A stretch of DNA of 64,000 bases, taken from positions 1,550,001-1,614,000 of the forward strand of contig NZ_CP134053.1 in assembly GCF_031583065.1 (NCBI RefSeq), given 5' to 3'. Made by a program: the position numbers and the translations under genes. Shown piece by piece: positions 8,368-17,599 of the stretch (position 1 is the first letter of the stretch; each line of letters starts with the position of its first letter). The notes under the pieces are model-generated. The model had not been told where the DNA came from. It saw nothing but the letters and a program-made list of their open reading frames with translations, and made no database searches. The stretch is from Streptomyces sp. CGMCC 4.7035 (GTDB taxonomy: Bacteria; Actinomycetota; Actinomycetes; Streptomycetales; Streptomycetaceae).

Positions 8368-9297
8368 TCACGCCAGCAGCCCCGACGACCTCCAAAGCCG
8401 TCGCCCCACCCCCCGCAGCACCCCGATGTCGTCCAGGAAGTCCGTCAGCCGCTTCGCGCCCGTCTGCATGACCTCGCGTCGATGGCCGCTCGCCTTCACC
8501 TGGGCCATGGCCTCCCGTTGGTCCAGGCCGACGTTCGTGTAGACCTCGGGGTTCACGAACGCGACCGAGAACACCCGCGCGAACTCACCGGAGGTGATCC
8601 GCGTGAACTCCTGCGACCACCGCGGAGCGGTCAGCATCTGGCGGCGCAGTTCCTCGCGGGCGTACCGGACGTGCCGGGCCTCCTCGACCACATGGATGCG
8701 TGTGACGCCGCGGATCAGCGGCTGCACCCGCTCGTCGGGGAATGTCAGCCGCTGCATCCAGTCCAGGACCTCCTCGCCGAGCAGCGTGGCGGTGAAGGAG
8801 CCGGGCGTCGTCGAGATGGTCTTGAAGACGCGGCCCAGGTTCTGGTGTGCCCGGCTCACCGGGTACCAGGGGGTGTCGCCGTGCGCGATCAGCCGGGCGA
8901 ACATCTTGGAGTGCCGGCACTCGTCCTCGATCTCGGTGAGCGCGTACCGCACGTGTGCGCTCGTCGCCGCCTTGTCGTAGATGTGCCGGACGAGCAGCTG
9001 CATCAGGATGATCTCGAACCAGATGCCGAGCGAGCCGAGGGCCGCGGCCTCGTGCTGGGAGAGCAGGATCCGCTGTTCCTCGCTCATCCGTTTCCACAGC
9101 GGCGTGTCGTACAGGGACACCAGCTCCGGCGGCCAGAACCACTTGCCGTCCTCGTAGGGCGCGTCCCAGTCCAGTTCCCTGTCCGGGTCGAAGGAGTGCT
9201 TGGCGGAGGAGGCGAGCAGCCGCTCGGCCACCTGCTCCCGGTCCTTGAGCAGGCCGAGCGCGTCGCGCAGCACATCGGCTTCCGTCACGGTCGTCAT
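8368..9297 (-). CDS. AurF-like diiron oxygenase
   Basis: 309 aa; ATG at 9297 with GAGGTGGTGG upstream. All-helical protein of the p-aminobenzoate N-oxygenase (AurF/DUF3066) type. Metal-ligand signatures seen are EIEDECRHSKMF near residue 130 and VVEEARHVRYAREE near residue 205, both E-x-x-x-H helices, with a further helix Glu in SQHEAAALGSLG. AurF enzymes use a dinuclear iron centre to oxygenate amines, but many actinobacterial homologues have no known substrate. Divergent from a second diiron-like gene at 9442 and followed by a TetR gene, suggesting a small regulated oxidation module. Confidence 0.85.
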   Translation of the reverse strand: MTTVTEADVLRDALGLLKDREQVAERLLASSAKHSFDPDRELDWDAPYEDGKWFWPPELVSLYDTPLWKRMSEEQRILLSQHEAAALGSLGIWFEIILMQLLVRHIYDKAATSAHVRYALTEIEDECRHSKMFARLIAHGDTPWYPVSRAHQNLGRVFKTISTTPGSFTATLLGEEVLDWMQRLTFPDERVQPLIRGVTRIHVVEEARHVRYAREELRRQMLTAPRWSQEFTRITSGEFARVFSVAFVNPEVYTNVGLDQREAMAQVKASGHRREVMQTGAKRLTDFLDDIGVLRGVGRRLWRSSGLLA

Positions 9298-9365
9298 CGC
9301 TGTCCCACCACCTCGTCGTACCGGCCCGCCGTTACCGGCGGTCCGGCGGTCGCGTCTTATGAGAC

Positions 9366-9387
9366 TGCTTGTCAGCAAGGACGTCAA
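9366..9387. promoter_or_regulatory. Putative TetR operator/promoter between the two diiron genes
   Basis: The interval between divergent starts 9297 and 9442 holds the inverted repeat CTTG-TCAG-CAAG (9368-9379) next to TTGACG on the minus strand (complement of 9382-9387), a plausible -35 box for the AurF-like gene. The overlap of palindrome and promoter is what a local TetR repressor would need. No experimental evidence. Confidence 0.4.
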
Positions 9388-9441
9388 TCCCCTGCGTCGC
9401 ACTTGTTGACGCCGCGTCTACCCCGTGTGAGCGTGGGCGGT

Positions 9442-10554
9442 ATGCCGACGCATGAGCTGTACGCCAAGGACCCGGGAGACCCCCTCTGGCAGGTGCCCGC
9501 GAGCGGTGCGGCCCGGTTCAGCTGGGAGTACGACGACGGACGCGACCGGCTGCTCGCCCTGTACCAGAAGGGCAAGGACAAGCAGTGGGACGGGCAGAAG
9601 CGGATCGACTGGGACCTGGAGGTCGACCCGTACGACTCCCTCGGCACGCCGGACGAGGCGATGACCCTCTACGGGACGCCGTACTGGGCGAAGATGACCG
9701 ACAGGGACAAGGGCGAGCTGCGCAAGAACTACGCCTCCTGGCAGTTCAGCCAGTTCCTGCACGGAGAGCAGGGCGCGATGGTGTGCGCGGCCCGGATCGT
9801 GGAGTCCGTGCCCGATCTGGACGCGAAGTTCTACTCGGCGACCCAGACGATGGACGAGGCGCGGCACGCGGAGATCTACGCCCGCTTCCTGCACGAGAAG
9901 ATCGGGATGGTGTACCCGATCAACGACAACCTCCAGGCACTCCTCGGGGACACCCTCCGCGACTCCCGCTGGGACATGCCCTACCTCGGCATGCAGGTGC
10001 TGATCGAAGGCCTGGCCCTCGCGGCCTTCGGCATGATCCGCGACACCACGAACAAGCCGCTGCCGCAACAGATCCTGGCGTACGTCATGCAGGACGAGGC
10101 CCGCCACGTGGCCTTCGGCCGCATGGCCCTGCGCGACCACTACAAGCAGCTCACGGACGCGGAACTGCGCGAACGCGAGGAATTCGTCATCGAGGGCTGC
10201 TATCTGATGCGCGACCGCCTGCGCGGGGAGGAGGTGCTGGAGAACTTCGGCATCCCCAAGGCCGAGGCGGCCGAACTCAGCGAGAATTCCGAGTTCCTGC
10301 GGCTCTTCCGGCAGCTGCTCTTCAGCCGCATCGTCCCGTGCGTCAAGGACATCGGCCTGTGGGGCAAACGCCTCCAGCAGGCGTACGTCGACATGGGCGT
10401 CTTCGAGATGGGCGACTCGAACCTGGACCTGCTGATGGCCCAGGACGAGGAGATCGCCGAGAAACTGGACGCGGAACGCTTCGCCGCGGAGGAGGAGGCC
10501 CGCGTCGCGGAGGTGACGGAGGCCATCGAGGAGGGAACGGCCGCCGCGGGGTGA
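9442..10554 (+). CDS. Ferritin-like diiron protein (R2/desaturase-like fold)
   Basis: 370 aa; the ATG at 9442 (MPTHELYAKDPGDPLW) is chosen over a huge upstream extension antisense to the AurF-like gene. The four-helix diiron pattern is clear: E in FLHGEQGAMV, DEARHAEIYARF, E in LIEGLALAAFG and QDEARHVAFGRMAL, i.e. two E/D-x-x-x-H pairs as in ribonucleotide reductase R2 and acyl-ACP desaturases. The tail is acidic. Not a ferritin cage by length; an oxidase or oxygenase role is more likely. Shares a 144-bp divergent promoter region with the AurF-like gene. The ribosome site is weak (GGGCGG). Confidence 0.85.
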   Translation: MPTHELYAKDPGDPLWQVPASGAARFSWEYDDGRDRLLALYQKGKDKQWDGQKRIDWDLEVDPYDSLGTPDEAMTLYGTPYWAKMTDRDKGELRKNYASWQFSQFLHGEQGAMVCAARIVESVPDLDAKFYSATQTMDEARHAEIYARFLHEKIGMVYPINDNLQALLGDTLRDSRWDMPYLGMQVLIEGLALAAFGMIRDTTNKPLPQQILAYVMQDEARHVAFGRMALRDHYKQLTDAELREREEFVIEGCYLMRDRLRGEEVLENFGIPKAEAAELSENSEFLRLFRQLLFSRIVPCVKDIGLWGKRLQQAYVDMGVFEMGDSNLDLLMAQDEEIAEKLDAERFAAEEEARVAEVTEAIEEGTAAAG

Positions 10555-10558
10555 GCCC

Positions 10559-12046
10559 TCACCTCCTGCCGCTCTTGCCGCCCGGGCGCGACGCCAGCAC
10601 CGCCTCCATCACCGCCTTCGCGATCGGCGCCGCGTCCCCGCCCCCGCTGACCTCCCCGCGTCTGCCTGCCGCATCCTCCACCACCACCGCGACCGCCACC
10701 GCCGGCTCCAGCGCGTCATAGGGCTGCGCCCAGGAGATGAACCAGGCGTACGGCTTCGCGGAGTTGCCGACACCGTGCTGGGCCGTGCCCGTCTTGCCGC
10801 CCACCGTGACGCCGGGGATCGCCGCGTTCCTGCCCGTCCCCTGCTCCACCACGTCCGTCATCATCTCCCGCAGCTGCGCCGCGGTCGCCGCGCTCATCGC
10901 CTGGTGCAGGGTGCGCGGCTCGGTCACCGAGACCGTCTCGCCCGCACGAGTCGTCGTCCTGTCCACCAGGTACGGCTCCTTCACCGAGCCCCCGCCCGCC
11001 ACCGCCGCCGCGATCATCGCCATCTGCAACGGCGTCGCCCGCGTGTCGAACTGCCCGATCGAGGACATCGCGAGCTGCGCCTTGTCCAGCTTCCGATCGA
11101 AGGTGCTCGGCGCCACCGAGAAGGGAATATTCAGCTTCCGGTTATTGAAGCCGAAGTTCGCCGCCGTGCCCGTCATGTTCTTGAGCCCCACCCGCACGCC
11201 GAGCTTCGCGAACACCGTGTTGCACGACCACTCGAAGGCATACCGCAGCGACGCGTCCTCGCAGCCGTGCACCTCGTTGCTCAGCCGGGTCGTCGTGCCG
11301 GGCAGCCGATAGGGGTCCTCGGACGCCGTCGGCGCGTCGAGGTCCCTCACCACCCCCGCCTCCAGCGCCGCCGCGGCCGTCACCACCTTGAACGTCGAAC
11401 CGGGCGGATACGTCTGCCGGATCGCCCGGTTGAGCATCGGCCGCGCCGCGTCCGCGTTCAGCCGGGTCCAGGCCCGGGTGACGGACTCCTTGGACCCGGA
11501 CAGCTCCGCGGGGTCGTACGACGGCGTCGAGACCAGCGCCAGGATGCGCCCGGTCGACGGTTCCAGCGCCGCCACCGCGCCGGTGCGCCCGGCCAGGCGC
11601 CGGTACGCCGCCCGCTGCGCCGCCCCGTTGAGCGTGGTGACGACGTTGCCTCCGGGGTTGCGTGACCGCGTGACCTCGTTCCACAGCGGAACGAGCGGCT
11701 CCAGCAACGGGTCGGTGCCCGCGAGCACCGCGTCCCGCGCGTTCTCCAGCAGCGTCGTCCCGTACACCTGCGAGGCGAAGCCGGTCACCGGGGCGTACAG
11801 CGGGCCGTCCTTGTACGTGCGTTCGTAGCGGAACATCCCGCCCGCGTCCCGGGAGCCGGTCACCGCGAGGCCGTCGACCAGGATGTCGCCGCGCGCCTGG
11901 CCGTACCGCGCGATGGTCTGCCGGCGGTTGGCGGGGTTGGCCTCGTAACGGGAGGACTCGAAGATCTGCACCCGGGTGGCGTTCGCCAGCAGGGCGACCA
12001 GGAGCACCGCGCACAGGGCCGCCGCCCGGCGGATGTACCGGCTCAC
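10559..12046 (-). CDS. Class B penicillin-binding protein (peptidoglycan transpeptidase)
   Basis: 495 aa, membrane-anchored transpeptidase. GTG start at 12046 overlaps the stop of the RodA/FtsW gene by 4 bp. An N-terminal transmembrane anchor (residues 8-22) is followed by a dimerisation region and the transpeptidase domain with all three motifs: active-site S217-TFK, S274-CN and K418-TG. No glycosyltransferase domain, so class B (PbpA/FtsI-like). The partner SEDS protein upstream supplies glycan polymerisation, giving a matched SEDS-bPBP pair. Smaller than division FtsI proteins with PASTA domains, and probably one of several Streptomyces paralogues. Confidence 0.95.
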   Translation of the reverse strand: MSRYIRRAAALCAVLLVALLANATRVQIFESSRYEANPANRRQTIARYGQARGDILVDGLAVTGSRDAGGMFRYERTYKDGPLYAPVTGFASQVYGTTLLENARDAVLAGTDPLLEPLVPLWNEVTRSRNPGGNVVTTLNGAAQRAAYRRLAGRTGAVAALEPSTGRILALVSTPSYDPAELSGSKESVTRAWTRLNADAARPMLNRAIRQTYPPGSTFKVVTAAAALEAGVVRDLDAPTASEDPYRLPGTTTRLSNEVHGCEDASLRYAFEWSCNTVFAKLGVRVGLKNMTGTAANFGFNNRKLNIPFSVAPSTFDRKLDKAQLAMSSIGQFDTRATPLQMAMIAAAVAGGGSVKEPYLVDRTTTRAGETVSVTEPRTLHQAMSAATAAQLREMMTDVVEQGTGRNAAIPGVTVGGKTGTAQHGVGNSAKPYAWFISWAQPYDALEPAVAVAVVVEDAAGRRGEVSGGGDAAPIAKAVMEAVLASRPGGKSGRR

Positions 12047-13422
12047 GGCGTCGCCGTCCCGTCGTACTGGCCGCGCGCCGAGTCGCTGATCCGGATCAGC
12101 AGCGCGACGATGATCCAATTGGTGACGACCGAGGAGCCGCCCTGCGCCAGGAAGGGCATGGCCATGCCCGTGAGCGGGATCAGGCCCGTCACCCCGCCCG
12201 CGATCACGAACACCTGGAGCGCGACGATCGACGCGAGACCGATGGCGAGCAGGCGCCCGAACGGGTCGCGCAGCGCCAGGCCCGCCCGGTAGCCGCGCTC
12301 CACCAGCAGGGCGTAGAGCAGGAAGAGCGCGGACAGGCCCGCGAGGCCCAGCTCCTCGCCCGCCGTCGCCAGGATGAAGTCCGACTTGACGGCGAAGCCG
12401 ATGAGGATCGAGTGGCCGAGGCCGAGCCCGGTGCCGAGCACGCCGCCGGCGGCGAACGCGAACAGGGACTGGGCGAGCTGGCCCGGGCCCTGGCCCGCCT
12501 CGATCGACGCGAAGGGGTGGAGCCAGTCCGCGACCCGGCCGTGCACGTGCGGCTCCACCCGGCCCACGGCGAACGCGCCGAGGACCGCGAGCAGCAGCCC
12601 GACCGCGATCCAGCCGGTGCGGCCCGTGGCGACGTACAGCAGCACCACGAACAGGCCGAAGAACAGCAGCGAGGTCCCGAGGTCCCGCTCCAGGACCAGC
12701 ACCCCCACGCTCACCAGCCAGATCGCCACGACCGGGCCGAGAACACGTCCGGTGGGCAGCTGGAGCCTCCCCACACGGCGGCCGGCGAACGCCAGCGCCT
12801 GGCGGTTGGCGGCCAGGTATCCGGCGAAGAACACCGCCAGCAGCACCTTCGCGAACTCGCCCGGCTGGATGGAGAACCCGGCGATCTGGACCCAGAGCCG
12901 GGCGCCGTTCACCGCCGGGAAGAAGATCGGCAGGATGAGCAGGGCGAGGGCGGCGACCACGCAGACGTACGTGTAGCGCTGGAGCACCCGGTGGTGGCGC
13001 AGCAGCAGCACGACGCCGATGAAGAGCGCCACCCCGACCGTCGACCAGTACAGCTGGGCGGGGGCCGCCCGGTCGCCCGGGGTCTCCAGGTCGAGACGGT
13101 AGATCAGCACCAGGCCCACGCCGTTGAGCAGCACGGCGATGGGCAGCAGCAGGGGGTCGGCGTACGGGGCCCGCAGGCGCACGGCGCAGTGCGCGAGCAG
13201 CGCGAGCACCCCGAGCCCGGCGCCGTAACGGGCGGTGCCGGGCGGTACGGCGCCGTGTTTCGCCAGACCGACCGCGCAGTAGCCGTACACGCAGAGCAGT
13301 ACGGCGACGACGATGAGGAGGAGCTCGATGCCGCGGCGCCGGGGCAGGCGTAAGGCGGGTACGGGGGCGTCGGCCGCCGCCGGCGTCGCCGTTCTCGGTC
13401 CTGGCATTCCGGGCTGGATCAT
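12043..13422 (-). CDS. SEDS-family glycan polymerase (RodA/FtsW/SpoVE)
   Basis: 459 aa polytopic membrane protein with at least ten hydrophobic segments. ATG start at 13422. SEDS features include the conserved DLGTSLL-type loop (ERDLGTSLLFFG), the PFASIEAGQ region and the C-terminal GLIPLTGMAMPFLAQGGSS signature. SEDS proteins polymerise lipid II and work with a cognate class B PBP, here encoded by the next gene with a 4-bp overlap. No MviN or Ser/Thr kinase genes sit beside it, so this is not the pknB-type cluster. Confidence 0.95.
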   Translation of the reverse strand: MIQPGMPGPRTATPAAADAPVPALRLPRRRGIELLLIVVAVLLCVYGYCAVGLAKHGAVPPGTARYGAGLGVLALLAHCAVRLRAPYADPLLLPIAVLLNGVGLVLIYRLDLETPGDRAAPAQLYWSTVGVALFIGVVLLLRHHRVLQRYTYVCVVAALALLILPIFFPAVNGARLWVQIAGFSIQPGEFAKVLLAVFFAGYLAANRQALAFAGRRVGRLQLPTGRVLGPVVAIWLVSVGVLVLERDLGTSLLFFGLFVVLLYVATGRTGWIAVGLLLAVLGAFAVGRVEPHVHGRVADWLHPFASIEAGQGPGQLAQSLFAFAAGGVLGTGLGLGHSILIGFAVKSDFILATAGEELGLAGLSALFLLYALLVERGYRAGLALRDPFGRLLAIGLASIVALQVFVIAGGVTGLIPLTGMAMPFLAQGGSSVVTNWIIVALLIRISDSARGQYDGTATP

Positions 13423-13507
13423 GTGCGGAACGTAGCAAGCGGGCGACCGTGATGTCCCGTTATGGGGTGGTAATCGGGCCGTTCCGGTTACACCTCCCGA
13501 GGTGATG

Positions 13508-14014
13508 TCACTCCGCGAGTTCCTCCAGGAGACGGGCCGTGTCCAGGCCGGCCCGCAGATACTCCACGAACAGCGCGTTGTGCAGCGCCCAGGGGCCGCG
13601 GCGGGCGCGGATCAGCCGGATCGCCTCCTCGGCGGTGTGACCGGCCCGTACGAGCGCGTGCGCGACGACGAGGCCCGAGCGGTTGTAGCCGTGATAGCAG
13701 CGCACGAGGACCCGGCGGCCCTCCTCCATGGCGTCGTCGGCCGCCTGCGCGAGCCGCATCACGCCGGCGATCTGCGTTCCGTCGAGCGGCCCGTCCGGAA
13801 TCGGCCACACATGGTGCTCGACCCCGTCGTCCGGCCCGTGCCCCGGCAGCCGCAACAGGGTCAGCACCAGATCGAACTCGTCGCGCACGACGGCGAACTC
13901 CAGCTCTCCGGAACTCCCCGCGAACTCGTGCCCGCCCATCCACAGGCCGGGCACGATCTCGTTCCACGGACTGTCCGGAGCGGGTACATCGGGTTGCTTT
14001 CTGCGGGTCCGCAA
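13508..14014 (-). CDS. Dual-specificity/tyrosine phosphatase family protein
   Basis: 168 aa. TTG start at 14014 is preferred since GGTGGGAGG lies 5 bp upstream; the open frame extends further but with repetitive-looking sequence. The CX5R phosphatase loop is VRCYHGYNRSG, with the general-acid region upstream around WPIPDGPLD. The C-terminal helix RRGPWALHNALFVEYL is typical for actinobacterial protein-tyrosine phosphatases. Predicted cytosolic. Neighbours give no target; it diverges from the NERD gene with a ~110-bp spacer. Confidence 0.85.
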   Translation of the reverse strand: MRTRRKQPDVPAPDSPWNEIVPGLWMGGHEFAGSSGELEFAVVRDEFDLVLTLLRLPGHGPDDGVEHHVWPIPDGPLDGTQIAGVMRLAQAADDAMEEGRRVLVRCYHGYNRSGLVVAHALVRAGHTAEEAIRLIRARRGPWALHNALFVEYLRAGLDTARLLEELAE

Positions 14015-14123
14015 CGGCGCCTCCCACCGAGTTCCCCCAACTGCTCCCAAAGGTAACCGGCTTCTTGCCCGTGGAGCACCCCACCTGTTCCCATGGTCGA
14101 GGGGTGGTGAGGGGTGATGATGC

Positions 14124-14927
14124 ATGAGTGGACTGCGCGTCATACCGACCTGGCGGCACGGACAGGAACGCCTGTACGTATGCGGCGCCGACGGCAGGAA
14201 TGTCGCCTGGTACGACCGTGAGGCGGGCCGGGTCAATCTGATCGGCGAGGACCGGCGTCAGGACGTGCTCGACGCCCTCGGCCCGTTCCTGACCGGCCCG
14301 GTGACGGTGGGGCCGCCGCCCGTCCCCACCCCCGCGGAGCTGGCCCGGCTCTCCCTCCACCCCGACGACGACCTGGCGCCCAACCGGCCCGGCGAGGCGC
14401 TGGTGATCGCCCTGGACCGGGATCCGGGGGCCGCCCACCGGCTGCGCCCGGACCCGAGGCGCCGGGCGCTCGCCGCCGAGGAGGCCGTCGGTGAGGCGCT
14501 GGACCGGCTGGAGGGCGCGGGCTGGCACACTCTGCACTCGGTGCCGCTGCCCGGCGGCGACCGCGTCCACCACCTGGTGATCGGCCCCGGCGGCCTGTTC
14601 GCGGTGCACTCGCTCCACGCCCGCAGACAACGGGTCCTCGTCGCCGACCCGATGGTGACGGTGGGCCGCCACGAGCCGTGGCCTCTGCTGCGCCGGGTGC
14701 GGGCCGACGCGGCCCGGGCGTCGTACGCCCTGACCGCCGAGGTCCACCCGGTCCTGGCCCTGATGGAGCCGGCCCGCCTGGAGATCACCACCCCGCTCCG
14801 CGAGCTCCGCGTTCTCAAGGACACCGACGTCCCGGCCCTCGCCCGCCTGGGCGGTGTGCTCAAACCGGCGGACGTGGAGGCCCTGCACGCGATGGCGCGG
14901 GACCGGCATACGTGGGCGCGGGTGTGA
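14124..14927 (+). CDS. NERD (nuclease-related) domain protein
   Basis: 267 aa. ATG at 14124 with GGGGTGATG upstream. The N-terminal ~110 residues are a Streptomyces-specific region; the C-terminal half carries a NERD-like fold: AEEAVGEALDRLEGAGWHTL, then HHLVIGPGGLFAVHS, where the usual NERD motif is DHLVIGPGGVFVIDTK. Here the D position is H and the trailing basic residue is shifted, so catalytic competence is uncertain. Just upstream of the end-joining ligD/ku pair, but on the opposite strand to ligD, so no operon link. Confidence 0.7.
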   Translation: MSGLRVIPTWRHGQERLYVCGADGRNVAWYDREAGRVNLIGEDRRQDVLDALGPFLTGPVTVGPPPVPTPAELARLSLHPDDDLAPNRPGEALVIALDRDPGAAHRLRPDPRRRALAAEEAVGEALDRLEGAGWHTLHSVPLPGGDRVHHLVIGPGGLFAVHSLHARRQRVLVADPMVTVGRHEPWPLLRRVRADAARASYALTAEVHPVLALMEPARLEITTPLRELRVLKDTDVPALARLGGVLKPADVEALHAMARDRHTWARV

Positions 14928-15045
14928 GGGGTTCGGGAGGACCCGTCACGGGCAGTCGCGGCTGTGCGGGTCCGCTGTCCCCTGTCCCCTGTCCGCTGTC
15001 CTCGCCATGGACCTCGGCCATGGACCTCGGCCGGAGCGGACGCGG

Positions 15046-15927
15046 TCAGGGCAGTGGTCCCGCCCGGCCGGTGTCGAACAGCGGGGCCAGTAGGTCGCCG
15101 TACGCCTGGAGGCGTGGACCGATGTCCGGCGCGCGGAAGGCGAGACTGCCGGGGGACGCGCAGTCCATGACCTCCTCCCAGGTCACGGGCGCCGACACGG
15201 TGGGTTCGGCCCGGGCACGCAGCGTATAGGGCGTCGCCGTCGTCTTGCGGGCTGCGTTCTGGCTCCAGTCCACGAAGACCTTCCCGGGCCGCAGGCTGCG
15301 GGTCATCCGGTGGACGACGAGGCGGGGCAGCGCCTTCTCCGCCTCCACGGCGAGCTGCTTGGCGTACTCCGTCGTCCGCTGCGACGGCGTCGGCTCCACC
15401 GCCGCCAGCAGGTGCAGCCCCTTCGAGCCGGACGTCTTCGCGTACGCCTCGATCCCGTCCGCCGCGAGCCGTTCCCGCAACCACAGGGCGACCTCGCAGC
15501 ACTCGACGATCGTGGCGGGCGGGCCCGGATCGAGGTCGAAGACCAGCCGGTCGGCCTCGTCGGGCGTGTCGATGCGCCACTGCGGGGTGTGGAACTCGGT
15601 GACCAGGTTGGCCGCCCACATCAGGCTGGCCAGGTCCTGGACGAGCACCATGCGGGCCGGCCCCTCCGAACGCGGCACCTCGGCCGTGGTGACCCAGTCG
15701 GGCGTGCCCGGCGGCACGTTCTTGGCGAAGAAGATCTGGCCGTCCGGGCCGTCCGGGTAGCGCAGGAAGGACAGCGGGCGGTCCCGCAGGTGGGGGAGCA
15801 GCGCGTTCGCGGTGGTCGCGTAGTAGTGCAGCAGCTCGGCCTTGGTGAAGCCGGTCGCTGGATGGAGGACCTTCTCCAGGTTGCTGAGCGCGAGCCGTCG
15901 CCCCTCCACCTCTGTGATCGGCGTCAT
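15046..15927 (-). CDS. ligD: LigD-type NHEJ polymerase domain protein
   Basis: 293 aa. ATG start at 15927. Stand-alone LigD polymerase/primase module of the AEP superfamily: N-terminal LSNLEKVLHPATGFTKAELL, catalytic DxD in VFDLDPGPP, SGSKGLHL, and VFVDWSQNAARKTT near the C-terminus. No ligase or phosphoesterase domains are attached, as in several actinobacterial genomes where these are separate genes. Adds nucleotides, with a preference for ribonucleotides, at double-strand breaks bridged by Ku. Divergent from ku with 79 bp between starts, a classic NHEJ pairing. Confidence 0.94.
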   Translation of the reverse strand: MTPITEVEGRRLALSNLEKVLHPATGFTKAELLHYYATTANALLPHLRDRPLSFLRYPDGPDGQIFFAKNVPPGTPDWVTTAEVPRSEGPARMVLVQDLASLMWAANLVTEFHTPQWRIDTPDEADRLVFDLDPGPPATIVECCEVALWLRERLAADGIEAYAKTSGSKGLHLLAAVEPTPSQRTTEYAKQLAVEAEKALPRLVVHRMTRSLRPGKVFVDWSQNAARKTTATPYTLRARAEPTVSAPVTWEEVMDCASPGSLAFRAPDIGPRLQAYGDLLAPLFDTGRAGPLP

Positions 15928-16006
15928 ACGATGAGAATCCCACGAAACCGGGTAAATCGGCTGAAGCGTATGAAAACGCCTGGAAACGGCTGGAAAGGTG
16001 CGGAAC

Positions 16007-17071
16007 GTGCGATCCATCTGGAACGGCGCCATCTCGTTCGGCCTGGTCAGCATCCCCATCAAGCTGGTGAACGCCACCGAGAGCCACTCGATCTCCTTCC
16101 GCCAGATCCATATGGAGGACGGCGGACGCATCCGCTACCGCAAGTTCTGCGAGCTGGAGGACCGCGAGGTCTCGGGTGCGGAGATCGGCAAGGGGTACGA
16201 GGACGCGGACGGCACGATCATCCCGATCAGCGAGGAGGATCTGGCCCAGCTGCCGATCCCGACGGCCAGGACGATCGAGATCGTGGCCTTCGTGCCGTTC
16301 GAGCGGATCGACCCGCTCCACATGGACAGCGCGTACTACCTCGCCGCGAGCGGCGCCCCGGCCGCCAAGCCGTACACGCTGCTGCGCGAGGCCCTGAAGC
16401 GCAGCAACAAGGTCGCCATCGCCAAGTTCGCGCTGCGCGGCCGGGAGCGCCTGGGCATGCTGCGGGTGGTGGAGGACGCCATCGCGATGCACGGGCTGCT
16501 GTGGCCGGACGAGGTCCGCGCCCCCGAGGGCGTCGCCCCGGACACGAGGGTCACGGTCAACGACAAGGAACTCGATCTCGCGGACGCCCTCATGGACACC
16601 CTCGGCGAGGTCGACCTGGGTGACCTGCACGACGAGTACCGCGAGGCCCTGGAGGAGCTCATCGCCGCGAAGGCCGCGGGCGAGACACCCCCACAGGCCC
16701 CCGAACCGGCGGTGAGCGGCAAGGTCCTCGACCTGATGGCCGCGCTGGAGAAGAGCGTGCGCGCGGCGAAGGAGTCGCGCGGCGAGGCGGCCGGCGAGAC
16801 GGCCGGTGAGGAGGCCGAGGTCAGACGCCTGCCGGCCCGGAAGACAGCGCGGGCGCAGCCGAAGGAGGTCGGGGGCAAGAAGTCGACGGCGAAGAAGGCG
16901 GCGGCCAGGAAGACCGCCGCGAAGAAGACGGCGGCGAAGTCGACGTCCACGGCGAAGTCCGAGTCCACGGCGAAGTCGACGTCGGCGGCGAAGCCGACCG
17001 CTACGACGAAGAAGACGGCGGCGAAGAAGACAGCGGCGAAGAAGACGACGGCACGCAAGCGGCCGGCGTGA
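16007..17071 (+). CDS. ku: Ku DNA end-binding protein
   Basis: 354 aa. GTG at 16007 gives the canonical Ku start VRSIWNGAISFGLVSIPIKL and has GGAAAGG 8 bp upstream; GTG at 15998 is an in-frame alternative. The core Ku ring domain spans residues 1-255 and the LigD-interacting region follows. The last ~90 residues are a Lys/Ala/Thr-rich tail built of KKTAAKK-like units, as in many Streptomyces Ku proteins, likely DNA binding. Acts as a homodimer that threads onto broken ends and recruits LigD modules, here encoded divergently. Confidence 0.95.
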   Translation: MRSIWNGAISFGLVSIPIKLVNATESHSISFRQIHMEDGGRIRYRKFCELEDREVSGAEIGKGYEDADGTIIPISEEDLAQLPIPTARTIEIVAFVPFERIDPLHMDSAYYLAASGAPAAKPYTLLREALKRSNKVAIAKFALRGRERLGMLRVVEDAIAMHGLLWPDEVRAPEGVAPDTRVTVNDKELDLADALMDTLGEVDLGDLHDEYREALEELIAAKAAGETPPQAPEPAVSGKVLDLMAALEKSVRAAKESRGEAAGETAGEEAEVRRLPARKTARAQPKEVGGKKSTAKKAAARKTAAKKTAAKSTSTAKSESTAKSTSAAKPTATTKKTAAKKTAAKKTTARKRPA

Positions 17072-17599
17072 TGCGAGCCGGGCGCAGGGCGCGCGGGGCG
17101 CCGGTCGCCGTCGCGGCTCGGATGGAAGGGGAGCCGGACGATGCCCGGCCGGCCGGACTCCAGTGCTGGGTCCCGTCCTTGTGGGGCGGTGGGGCGAGGG
17201 TCGTCATGACACGTACTCCAAGTGCTCCGGGACGGAAGAGGGTTGGCTTACGGGGACGACGGAAGAGGGTTGGCTTACGGGGACGGGGACGGGGACAGGG
17301 ACCGCGCGGGCGGCGGGCATGTGCGAGCGGGGCCGCGGGGGCGGCAGTCCAGCGACGCGCACCCACCGGGCGACGACGCGCCGCACCATCCGCCCCATGC
17401 CTTTGCGGTCGTCAACGGCCATACGGACGATGTCGACCCGGCTGTCGGGTCGTCGACCCGTTTGAGCAGCAGGTTGTAGGACCACGAGACGAACTCGCGC
17501 TGGCGTCAGCTCGACGGCGGTCTGCCAGGTGTCGTCCGTGCCGGCGTTGTCCGCGACGGTGATCCGGAACGGGAACGGAGTCCTTGCCTCGGGCGTCTC
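17072..17599. other. 528-bp gene-poor interval
   Basis: Between ku and the first secreted-array gene. Several overlapping frames are open in both directions, but none has a clear ribosome site, recognisable domain or natural composition. It contains two 27-bp tandem repeats followed by a GGGGAC run. On the minus strand the repeat reads VPVSQPSSV, so a remnant of a repeat protein is possible but unproven. Confidence 0.5.
17231..17300. repeat. Two 27-bp tandem repeats plus (GGGGAC)n
   Basis: An exact 27-bp unit beginning GACGGAAGAGGGTTGGCTTA occurs at 17231-17257 and 17258-17284, then GGGGAC repeats three times with small changes. Exact identity suggests recent duplication. No palindromic core is evident. 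Confidence 0.85.

Noticed and set aside
8107..9441. Upstream extension of the ferritin-like gene to 815 aa
   Set aside because: Runs antisense through the AurF-like gene and across an intergenic repeat; ATG 9,442 starts the real protein.
10559..13438. 959-aa frame fusing PBP with an upstream Arg/Pro-rich part
   Set aside because: The upstream part is a shifted-frame shadow of the RodA/FtsW gene; GTG 12,046 overlaps that gene's stop and gives the PBP anchor.
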